Positions 6,060 through 13,805 of a DNA stretch of 17,370 nt are shown one piece after another. Both the position numbers and the translations under genes were made by a program. The DNA is from JBARCX01 sp049794535 (GTDB lineage Bacteria; Pseudomonadota; Gammaproteobacteria; Xanthomonadales; Rhodanobacteraceae). The notes below the pieces were generated by a model. That model ran no database searches and had not been told where the DNA came from. It worked only from the letters and a program-made list of their open reading frames with translations. The stretch's first letter is position 1; every line of letters starts with the position of its first letter. The stretch lies in contig JBARCX010000099.1 of the NCBI GenBank assembly GCA_049794535.1, positions 1 to 17,370 of the forward strand, in the 5' to 3' direction.

Positions 6060-9000
6060 ATGAACGACGAGCGCAGTGTTTCGTTACCGTTGACCACTGC
6101 CCAGCGAGGCCTATGGATTAGCCAGAAAATCGGTACGCCAGGTATCACGATGAACATCGCGGAGGCGGTGGAGATCTGTGGCCTGGTACAACCGGAATTA
6201 TTTTTGCGTGCGTTGCGTCAGATGACGCGTGAGGCAGAAACACTGCGTGTACACATCATCGAGCAAGACGGTCAGCCACGACAGATCATAGGCTCGGAGT
6301 ACCGCGGCGAATTTCCCTACCTGGATGTCAGTCACGAGGATGACCCTCGCGCAGCCGCTGAGACATGGATGCTGGCCGAACTAAGCCGGCCGGTTGATAT
6401 GGCGAATGATCCATTGTGGGTCAGTGCGTTGTTCAAGGCTGCCGACGATCGCTATTTCTGGTATCAGCGTGCGCATCACGCGGTGTATGACGGTCATAGT
6501 GTTGCCATGATCGCGCAGCGCTTGGCCGAGGTGTATACCGCCTACGTGCAGGGGCGCGAGCCCGTACCATGCGAATTCGGCGCGCTGTCGGATTTGATCG
6601 AGGCAGAAGCGGCGTATCGCCATTCCGAACGGTTCGAGCGTGATCGTCGTTTCTGGAACGAACACCTCGCCGCACTGCCAGAGGCTGTGAGCCTTGCGCG
6701 TGGTAGTCGCAGACATAGCATGGGTGGCCTGCGTCGCAGCATCGGTCACCTTCCCAGCGCAACGGTCGCGCGCCTGCGTGAATTGGGAAAGCAGCATGGA
6801 ACAAGTCTGCCGCAGGTCCTGATCGCGTTAGTTGCAGCCTATTACCACCGCGTCACCGGTGCCCACGACTTGGTCTTCGGCATGCCGGTATCTGGACGAG
6901 TCAACGCTTCATTGCGTGCTGCCCCTGGCATGTTGGCAAATGTAGTGACCATCTGCCTGCGTTTTACGCCGACGATGAGCGCGGTCGAGCTATTCGCTCA
7001 GGTCGGGCCTGTCATCAGGCAAGCCTTGCGCCACCAGCAGTATCGCTTTGAGGACCTGCGTCGCGAACTCGGTTTGATTGGCCAAACCCAACAAATAGCC
7101 TGGCTTGGAGTGAACATCGAACCGTTTGACTACGTGCTCGATTTCGCAGGTGCCTGCGCGATACCGCACAACATATCCAATGGCTCGATCCAGGATCTCA
7201 CCGTGTTCGTGTATGACCGAGGGACGGACGCTGACTTACGTTTCGATTTTGATGCCAACCCGGCGCTGTACAGCATGGCCGAGCTGGATGAGCACCGACG
7301 CCGTTTAATCCATATGGTCGAAACGGTGCTCGACCATCCGGCGCGGCCGCTGAGTCAGGTCGATCTGCTCGGTGATGCCGAGCGCCATCGCTTGCTGATG
7401 GGATGGAACGACACAGCCATGCCGCTCGATCCACGCACTCTCCCTGCATGGCTAGCTGCACAAGCGGAGCGCACGCCGGATGCACCTGCTGCACAGTGCA
7501 AAGGGGTGTGCCTGAGCTATCGTCAACTGCACGAGCGCAGCGTGCATCAAGCACGGCTATTGATTGACGATGGTGTCGAGCCTGGTGATATCGTGGCCGT
7601 CGCTTTGCCACGCAGCGAGCAGTTGCTGATTGTCTTGCTGGCGATCATGCGTACTGGCGCGGCCTATCTGCCGTTGGATATCGAATCCCCCATCGGACGC
7701 CTTAGTGCCGTGCTCGATGATGCAAGGCCGGTCGTGTTGATAACGACGCGTGAGTTGAGTGAACGTTTCGACCGCGGCGGATTGATGCTGGTGCATCCGG
7801 AAGAGCCGCGCGAATTGCCCGCGGCGCTGATCGCGGAGCCGGATCGTTCAGTACCCGATGCCGTGGCTTACGTGCTTTACACCTCAGGTTCTACGGGACG
7901 GCCCAAAGGGGTGGAGGTTACGCATCGCAATCTCGGCAGCTTCCTGCAGGCTATGCAATATGAGCTTAAGCCCAGCGCGGACGATCGATTCCTGGCATTG
8001 ACCACGGTGATTTTCGATATCGCCGGCCTGGAGCTTTTCCTGCCGCTGACGGTGGGGGCGGAGGTCGTGATCGCCGATAACGAGACTGTGCAGCAACCAC
8101 CGGCGCTGGCGCGACTTATCCAGCGTACGGGCGTCAGCGTCGTACAGGCCACGCCTTCGCTATGGCGAGTGTTGCTGACCAGTCCAGATCTACATCTGGA
8201 GAGGGTGCATGTGCTGGTGGGCGGCGAGTCATTGGGGGGTGAATTGGCTACGCAGCTCTTGCAGCGTGCAGCTCGAGTCACTCAATTATATGGGCCGACT
8301 GAGACCACCATCTGGTCAACAGCGATGCGCTTGAGCGCAAGTGCGTTAACGCCGCCACCGATCGGTCGACCGATCCGGAATACCCGTGTGTACGTGCTGG
8401 ATGAGCAGCTGCAGCCGGTGATCACTGGTGCGGTGGGTGAGCTGTATATCGGTGGTGCCGGAGTCGCCAATGGTTATCTGCACCGCTCGCGGTTGACGGC
8501 GGAACGCTTTATCGAAGATCCCTTTGTTGCCGATGGAAGCCGTATGTATCGCACCGGCGACAGTGTGCGCTGGCGTGATGACGGTAGCCTGGAGTTCGTT
8601 GGTCGTCGCGATCATCAGGTAAAAATTCGCGGCCATCGGATTGAGTTAGGTGAAGTCGAACACGAGTTGGTGCAACTTCGCACAGTAGCGGCGGCTGCCG
8701 TCGTGGCGCATCACGACGACGAAGGTGAGGCGATGTTGGTCGCCTATGTCGTGCCCAGGACCGGCGTGGTGATCGATCCAGATAAGTTGCGCGCAGAGCT
8801 GGCGCTGCATTTGCCGAAACACATGATTCCGCCACATGTGCTGACATTGGAAAGCTTGCCGCTGACTGCCAATGGCAAGCTCGATCGCGCTGCGCTACCG
8901 CCACCACAACGCGTTCAACATGCTGTCTATGAAGCTCCGCGTACGCCATTGGAGCTGAAGCTGGCGACCCTATGGTGCGAGATTTTGGGGTTGGAGCATA

Positions 9001-10037
9001 TCGGTATCCATGACAATTTCTTCGCCCTGGGTGGTGACTCTCTGCGTGCGGCCGAAATGATTACGCGCTTCCCTGCGCATTTCGGTATGGAGTTGCCGCT
9101 GGCTAGCTTGTTCGAGGCCTCTACGATCGCTGGTCTGGCCCGCTATCTGCAGCACACCGATAACCAAGGCGATTTGCTGGGCGCAGTATTGCCACTGCGT
9201 GCGGCCGCTGGTGATCGACCTCTGTTTTGCATCCACCCAGTCGCCGGATTGAGCTGGGCCTATAGCGGCCTCTTGCGTCACCTCGACGACAAGCAGCCGG
9301 TTTATGGCCTGCAATCGCGCGGGCTACGGGATGCGGCGGCATCGGACAGCATTGAGCACATTGCCGCTGACTACGTGGCGCAGATTCGCCGACTGCAACC
9401 GCATGGTCCATACCGACTGCTTGGCTGGTCGTTGGGTGGATTGATCGGGCATGCCATGGCTGCGCTGTTGCAACAGCAGGGCGAGCGGGTGGAATGCCTT
9501 GCCATGCTGGATGCCTATCCTTTTGTCACAGGCGAAGCCGGCATGGACGAGGCTGCTGAAGTGCAATCGGTATTGCACTTCCTTGGCTTCCATCGTCAAG
9601 CGCGGGATAACCCGCCGGTCAACATGGATGAATTGGTTGAGCTGCTGTGTCGTGAGTACAACGTCTTCGAGTTGCCGCTGATACAAGAGTTGCTCAAACA
9701 TGATCCGCAGCTGGTGCAGAGAGTCGCCGCGCTGAGCCGTCACCATTTAACGCTCGCGCGCCGCTACCAACCCGAGCCGATCGATGCGGATGTGCTGTTC
9801 TTCCACGCGACGCAGAAGGGGCCGGCGGATTTGGGTGGTGTGCTGCAATATCACCCACGCGCCTGGCAGCCATGGGTTAACGGTCACGTCGAAGTGCACG
9901 ATATCGACTGCCATCACCAGTCGATGCTCGATCCGGTACCGGCAGCGCAGATCGCCCGTTTGCTGCAACAGCGGTTGGATCAGCGGCCTATGAGTCCCGT
10001 CACATCGCCGGCTCACGCTTTGAGCATGCACGCATGA
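6060..10037 (+). CDS. single-module NRPS (C-A-T-TE), predicted to load glycine
   Basis: A 1325-residue nonribosomal peptide synthetase with one complete module. The condensation domain (about 8-435) has the catalytic HHAVYDG at 139-145. The adenylation domain (about 455-950) has LYTSGSTGRPKG, YGPTETT, YRTGD and the catalytic K940 in TANGK. Its pocket residues (653, 654, 657, 696, 720, 722, 743, 751, 752, 940) read DILQVGLIWK, one change from the well-known glycine code DILQLGLIWK. The thiolation domain carries S994 in LGGDSL. The thioesterase (about 1050-1305) has GWSLGG with S1124, D1151 and H1286, an apparently full triad. No upstream module exists, so the C domain probably takes a fatty acyl (3-hydroxyacyl) donor, as in serrawettin W1 synthetase, and the TE releases or oligomerises acyl-glycine. 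AAGGAAGG lies just before the ATG. The gene overlaps the next one as ATGA. It needs a phosphopantetheinyl transferase from elsewhere. Its sequence style is EntF/DhbF-like. Confidence 0.96.
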   Translation: MNDERSVSLPLTTAQRGLWISQKIGTPGITMNIAEAVEICGLVQPELFLRALRQMTREAETLRVHIIEQDGQPRQIIGSEYRGEFPYLDVSHEDDPRAAAETWMLAELSRPVDMANDPLWVSALFKAADDRYFWYQRAHHAVYDGHSVAMIAQRLAEVYTAYVQGREPVPCEFGALSDLIEAEAAYRHSERFERDRRFWNEHLAALPEAVSLARGSRRHSMGGLRRSIGHLPSATVARLRELGKQHGTSLPQVLIALVAAYYHRVTGAHDLVFGMPVSGRVNASLRAAPGMLANVVTICLRFTPTMSAVELFAQVGPVIRQALRHQQYRFEDLRRELGLIGQTQQIAWLGVNIEPFDYVLDFAGACAIPHNISNGSIQDLTVFVYDRGTDADLRFDFDANPALYSMAELDEHRRRLIHMVETVLDHPARPLSQVDLLGDAERHRLLMGWNDTAMPLDPRTLPAWLAAQAERTPDAPAAQCKGVCLSYRQLHERSVHQARLLIDDGVEPGDIVAVALPRSEQLLIVLLAIMRTGAAYLPLDIESPIGRLSAVLDDARPVVLITTRELSERFDRGGLMLVHPEEPRELPAALIAEPDRSVPDAVAYVLYTSGSTGRPKGVEVTHRNLGSFLQAMQYELKPSADDRFLALTTVIFDIAGLELFLPLTVGAEVVIADNETVQQPPALARLIQRTGVSVVQATPSLWRVLLTSPDLHLERVHVLVGGESLGGELATQLLQRAARVTQLYGPTETTIWSTAMRLSASALTPPPIGRPIRNTRVYVLDEQLQPVITGAVGELYIGGAGVANGYLHRSRLTAERFIEDPFVADGSRMYRTGDSVRWRDDGSLEFVGRRDHQVKIRGHRIELGEVEHELVQLRTVAAAAVVAHHDDEGEAMLVAYVVPRTGVVIDPDKLRAELALHLPKHMIPPHVLTLESLPLTANGKLDRAALPPPQRVQHAVYEAPRTPLELKLATLWCEILGLEHIGIHDNFFALGGDSLRAAEMITRFPAHFGMELPLASLFEASTIAGLARYLQHTDNQGDLLGAVLPLRAAAGDRPLFCIHPVAGLSWAYSGLLRHLDDKQPVYGLQSRGLRDAAASDSIEHIAADYVAQIRRLQPHGPYRLLGWSLGGLIGHAMAALLQQQGERVECLAMLDAYPFVTGEAGMDEAAEVQSVLHFLGFHRQARDNPPVNMDELVELLCREYNVFELPLIQELLKHDPQLVQRVAALSRHHLTLARRYQPEPIDADVLFFHATQKGPADLGGVLQYHPRAWQPWVNGHVEVHDIDCHHQSMLDPVPAAQIARLLQQRLDQRPMSPVTSPAHALSMHA

Positions 10038-11344
10038 GCGGCAGGACTGTCGTTATTTTCACCATCGGCACGCAAGGCGATATCCGGCCCTTAGTCGCGC
10101 TAGGTATCGGCTTGCGGCAGGCCGGTTATCCAGTGCGCATTGTCACCAGCGATAACTTCGCCGAGATGATTCGCTCAGCCGGCTTGGAGTTCTTTCCGTT
10201 GACCAGTAACTTTCAGACGCTGCTGGAAGCGGATCGTGGCTTGATCGACGATGGCCTGGATATGCAGGCCATAGCGCGCTCCTTCCGAGATTGTTTTGCC
10301 TCGTGGGCACCGCAATGGGTGAGTCAAGGCTTGGCCGCATGTGAAGGTGCAGGCCTGCTGATCGGTGTTGGCAATGTCACCTTGCTTGCCAAGTCGCTGG
10401 CCGAAGCGCGCGGCATACCATTCGTCTGCGCTCAGTTGCAGCCGCTGACACCATCACGCGCTCTTCCGCCGACGGTATTTGTCGGCTCCAAGCGACAGCT
10501 GTCACCGCGTTTGAATCTGGGTGCTTATCAATTACTGCGTATGCTGGTGTGGTACGTAATGCGGCCAGCGATCAATGGCATCGTGCGTCCACAGTTGGGT
10601 TTGAAAAAGTATCCATGGTACGGGCCGTATTTCACTTCCAACAGCAAGGTCATCTATGGCTTCAGTCAGCAGGTCTTATCGCGACCGGTTGATTGGCCCG
10701 ATACCGTACATATCGCTGGTTATTGGTTTCTCGATCAAGCGCAATGGCAGCCGCCAGAAGCTTTGCACGCTTTTCTTCATGCAGGTCCCAAGCCGATCTA
10801 TATCGGCTTCGGCAGCATGCTGAGCAGCAATACCAAGGCATTCACAGAAACCGTCATTGCTGCGGTCCGAAAGAGCGGGCAGCGTGCTGTGCTAGCCAGT
10901 GGCTGGGGTGGGTTGGATGGTGTCGACGGCGCACTGGACGAGCAGATTTGCGTTATCCGGCATGCGCCGCACGACTGGTTGTTCAAGCAGGTGTCGATGG
11001 CTGTGCATCATGGCGGTGCAGGCACTACGGCGGCGGCTGTTCGCGCAGGCATTCCATCGGTCATCGTGCCTTTTTTTGGTGACCAGCCATTTTGGGCGCG
11101 TTGTCTTCAGCGTGAAGGTGTAGCGCCACCTGCATTGGACCGTAAAAGTTTAAGCGTAGATATGCTCGCAAATGCTATCGATAGTGCATTGCAGGAGCCG
11201 ATGCGTCAGGCCGCCACGGCACTGGGTCAGCGTGTGCGTGCGGAGGATGGTGTGGGGGATGCGATTCGTTGCTTGCAAGCGTGGGGTTTCTTACGGCCAA
11301 TAGAGCGCGAAGCGGTTGTGGTGCCGTTGCGAAGCGTCGGTTGA
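10034..11344 (+). CDS. GT1-family (sterol-glucosyltransferase-like) glycosyltransferase
   Basis: A GT-B fold nucleotide-sugar glycosyltransferase of 436 residues, of the type that glycosylates lipids, sterols and macrolides. The N-terminal acceptor half begins IFTIGTQGDIRPLVALG, typical of bacterial UGTs. The C-terminal donor half has IYIGFGSM, PHDWLF, the nucleotide-sugar signature HHGGAGTT (325-332) and FFGDQPFW (348-354). The final Asp-Gln resembles UDP-glucose-using members, so glucose is the first guess, with dTDP-rhamnose (as in RhlB, same family and size) as the alternative. Its ATG overlaps the NRPS stop by four bases, indicating translational coupling and a shared pathway. The likely acceptor is the hydroxyl of the 3-hydroxyacyl chain on the NRPS product (inference). 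No membrane segment is obvious, so it is probably peripheral at the inner membrane. Confidence 0.9.
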   Translation: MSGRTVVIFTIGTQGDIRPLVALGIGLRQAGYPVRIVTSDNFAEMIRSAGLEFFPLTSNFQTLLEADRGLIDDGLDMQAIARSFRDCFASWAPQWVSQGLAACEGAGLLIGVGNVTLLAKSLAEARGIPFVCAQLQPLTPSRALPPTVFVGSKRQLSPRLNLGAYQLLRMLVWYVMRPAINGIVRPQLGLKKYPWYGPYFTSNSKVIYGFSQQVLSRPVDWPDTVHIAGYWFLDQAQWQPPEALHAFLHAGPKPIYIGFGSMLSSNTKAFTETVIAAVRKSGQRAVLASGWGGLDGVDGALDEQICVIRHAPHDWLFKQVSMAVHHGGAGTTAAAVRAGIPSVIVPFFGDQPFWARCLQREGVAPPALDRKSLSVDMLANAIDSALQEPMRQAATALGQRVRAEDGVGDAIRCLQAWGFLRPIEREAVVVPLRSVG

Positions 11345-11434
11345 ATCCAACGATTTCTATCGGCTTTGCGTGCGCTGTATGAAGTTGCATAGCGCCGCAT
11401 GGTCGCAAGTGGTCATCGATCCGAGTGGAGTCCT

Positions 11435-12403
11435 ATGGAAACCTTTGGTCTGATCTTCGTTCTCTACCATCCCACGGCAGAGTTCTTGAACAACTTCCAC
11501 AAGGCGAGAGCATTGTGTCGAAGCGTCATCGCTGTCGATAACTCGCCCGAGCAGGATCTGCATGTTCACGAGGTGCTGCGGAAGGCCGGCACAACGGTAA
11601 TCTTCAACCGCAACCAGGGCGGGCTGGCTGGCGCCTATAATCGTGGCGCAGAGGCGCTGATCGAACAAGGCTGCGAGGTGATTTTCCTGCTTGATCAAGA
11701 TTCGGACATCGATGAGCTATTTTTCTTCAAGATGATGCAGGCATGTTCGGAGCTGGACTCGGATATGTTCATCATGGGTCCGAAGATTTACGAGATCAAT
11801 TTGCAGCGATGCATGCCGGTGACGCCGCCAGGGCGAAGATTTCCCAAACCCTTTCGCATCGATAAAGAAACCGAGGGCTTGTTCCCCACGTTGTTCGTTA
11901 TTTCCTCTGGTTCGGCCATCTCCGCGCAGGTGTATCGCACGCTGGGTGCCTTCAGGGAGGACTACTTCATCGAATGCATCGACGTCGAGTATGGCTTGCG
12001 CGCATCGAGTTGGGGTATTCCGGTTTATATGAATGCCGCGGTGACGATGCGGCAAACCACAGGTCACATCGAGCGACACGGCAAACTGTTCACGACGAAT
12101 CATGCCGCATGGCGTCGTTATTACGGTGCACGCAATGTTGTTCATTCCTTCCGACTTTATCGATCGAAATGGGCGCTGCATTGGCTGAGCGGCGTATTGG
12201 CGTTTCATCAGGCGCTTTGCGTTGTGCTATTCGAACCCCAGAAGTTACGCAAGGTCGTTGCCATCGTTACCGGTTATGTAGACGGGCGACTAGGCAAGTT
12301 GGGTACGTTCGAAAGTAGGCATCCGAAGCTGGCTGCATTCTGCAAGCAATCTGCGCCCGAAGAAATCATCATCCCAGGCAATTCGTCGGCAACCGCTGAA
12401 TAG
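11435..12403 (+). CDS. GT2-family glycosyltransferase, RhlC/rhamnosyltransferase type
   Basis: A GT-A fold inverting glycosyltransferase of 322 residues. It begins ETFGLIFVLYHP, has VDNSP and NRNQGGLAGAYNRG, and carries the metal-binding DQDS at 87-90 (FLLDQDSDI). Then come the acceptor-side blocks FVISSGSAIS and ECIDVEYGLRA. This layout and size match RhlC (about 325 aa, second rhamnose of dirhamnolipid) and WbbL-like O-antigen rhamnosyltransferases, so dTDP-rhamnose is the likely donor (inference). An in-frame ATG at 11399 has no ribosome binding site, whereas GGAG stands 4 bases before the ATG at 11435, so that start is used. The hydrophobic C-terminal helices around LHWLSGVLAFHQALCVVLF suggest membrane association. 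It probably adds a second sugar to the glycolipid begun by the two upstream genes. Confidence 0.87.
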   Translation: METFGLIFVLYHPTAEFLNNFHKARALCRSVIAVDNSPEQDLHVHEVLRKAGTTVIFNRNQGGLAGAYNRGAEALIEQGCEVIFLLDQDSDIDELFFFKMMQACSELDSDMFIMGPKIYEINLQRCMPVTPPGRRFPKPFRIDKETEGLFPTLFVISSGSAISAQVYRTLGAFREDYFIECIDVEYGLRASSWGIPVYMNAAVTMRQTTGHIERHGKLFTTNHAAWRRYYGARNVVHSFRLYRSKWALHWLSGVLAFHQALCVVLFEPQKLRKVVAIVTGYVDGRLGKLGTFESRHPKLAAFCKQSAPEEIIIPGNSSATAE

Positions 12404-12412
12404 GAAGCAAGC

Positions 12413-13708
12413 ATGAAGCAGAAGCTTTCCACTGTGGAGCATTTGATCGACGCCAACATCACGTGCGTGGTCAGTGTCGATGGTCACTTTTCTATCGATC
12501 GACTTCGATCGGCACTTAACAGGGTGCAGCGCAAGCACCCCGTGCTGCGGATGCTTATCAGCGAAGAGAAGGGTGAGCTTTATTACGAAGCGGATGCGGC
12601 CAAGGCTATTCCGTTGCGCATGGTCGAAGTGACATCGGACGATGACTGCACTAGAGAGTGCGACACCGAGCTGGCAACGGTCTTCCCGCATCGCCAGCCG
12701 CAGTTGCGTGTTGTCTGGTTGAAATCGGAGCATGGCAACGAACTGCTTATCACAACCACACATCGCATTTGCGATGGTATGAGTGTGCTCACTTTGGTCA
12801 GGGAGATATTGAAGTCGCTGTATAGCGATGATGCCTTGGTCCCTTACGAGCCAGTGACCATTCGTGACGTTATCGGTGATTTGCATGATGACGACCTGCC
12901 TAAGCGTCAGCGTGCGGCACGCATCATGAATACGATCGTCTCGCTTGTGCCTGGATCACGACGGTTGGTGGCAAATAATGAAATTTATCGAGAGTGGATC
13001 GTCAGTCAGCCGCTATCGGTCGCGTTAAAACAGCGCTGCAAACTCGAGCGGGTCTCTATCCATACGGCCTTGTTGACGGTGCTGGATAAAGCGCTGCAGT
13101 CGACGCTCGGCAAGCAAGCGCCTTCATGGATAGATAACCCATTCGATGGGCGGCGCGGACGGCTCTCGATGATCAAGAGCGATATGCTGTTTTTCAGTGG
13201 TGGCAGCTTCAAGATCAAGACCGGCCAGAACCCCGCCCTGGATTTCTGGGAGCGGGCTCGCGAGCTCCATGAGGAGGGTCGTCAGAAAATAGATCAAGAG
13301 CTGGCGAATATTCCTGGAAAATACCAATACTTTGAAATGCTCAAAGTGCCTGCCGATAGCAAGATGCGGTCGATTATTCGACTACAGAATTTCCTGAGTC
13401 GCCATGGCAATCGCAGCGTGTTTTCATTCTCCAATCTCGGCAATATCCATGTAGTCGATGATGATGCCCCGTTTCAGTTGAAGAATTTGCGCTTGTTTGT
13501 GCATTCGTTCGGCATGAGGTTTTTAGGCATCGTGGCGTATTCGCTGCATGGCCAGCTGCGCTTCGTCTATATGGGTGACGAAAAGTGCCTGAATCATGCT
13601 GAAGTCGATGCACTGCAACGCCAGTTCATGGCGTTGCTTGAAAAGCATGTCGGGCAACATGCGGCAGTGTCTGAGCCCACGGGTGTGCTCAGTGCTGTGA
13701 CGGAATAG
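12413..13708 (+). CDS. stand-alone condensation-domain-like acyltransferase
   Basis: A 431-residue member of the CoA-dependent acyltransferase/condensation superfamily (relatives: PapA-type acyltransferases, alcohol acetyltransferases, free NRPS C domains). The N-terminus has IDRLRSALNRVQRKHPVLR, the usual first helix and strand. The active-site motif is THRICDG (116-122), i.e. HxxxDG with catalytic H117 but Thr in place of the first His. The C-terminal half has SVFSFSNLGNI, corresponding to the latch/DFGWG region. There are no A, T or TE domains. It begins 9 bases after the GT2 stop with an AGGAAG ribosome binding site, so it is in the same operon. The expected role is O-acylation of a sugar or hydroxyl in the glycolipid, using acyl-CoA or an acyl carrier; an ester-forming step between two acyl units is an alternative. 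The substrate is not visible from sequence. Confidence 0.8.
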   Translation: MKQKLSTVEHLIDANITCVVSVDGHFSIDRLRSALNRVQRKHPVLRMLISEEKGELYYEADAAKAIPLRMVEVTSDDDCTRECDTELATVFPHRQPQLRVVWLKSEHGNELLITTTHRICDGMSVLTLVREILKSLYSDDALVPYEPVTIRDVIGDLHDDDLPKRQRAARIMNTIVSLVPGSRRLVANNEIYREWIVSQPLSVALKQRCKLERVSIHTALLTVLDKALQSTLGKQAPSWIDNPFDGRRGRLSMIKSDMLFFSGGSFKIKTGQNPALDFWERARELHEEGRQKIDQELANIPGKYQYFEMLKVPADSKMRSIIRLQNFLSRHGNRSVFSFSNLGNIHVVDDDAPFQLKNLRLFVHSFGMRFLGIVAYSLHGQLRFVYMGDEKCLNHAEVDALQRQFMALLEKHVGQHAAVSEPTGVLSAVTE

Positions 13709-13748
13709 AAGGAGAGAACGGGCCTGGATGGTCGAATGGGCTCCGATC

Positions 13749-13779
13749 CAAAAAAGAAGGGCGCATCGCTGCGCCCTTC
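13749..13779 (-). terminator. intrinsic terminator of ahcY
   Basis: A perfect 10-bp stem, GAAGGGCGCA/TGCGCCCTTC, with a 4-base loop. A run of A on the plus strand to its left gives the minus strand a U-tract after the hairpin. It lies 26 bases beyond the ahcY stop codon. Read on the plus strand it lacks a T-tract, so it would stop the NRPS operon only poorly, though convergent transcripts may both use it. Confidence 0.85.
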
Positions 13780-13805
13780 CAGGTATTACATCACTGATCG
13801 AGAGA

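Noticed and set aside
11399..11434. Upstream ATG as the GT2 start
   Set aside because: No ribosome binding site; the protein family begins at the METFGLIFVLYHP segment at 11435.
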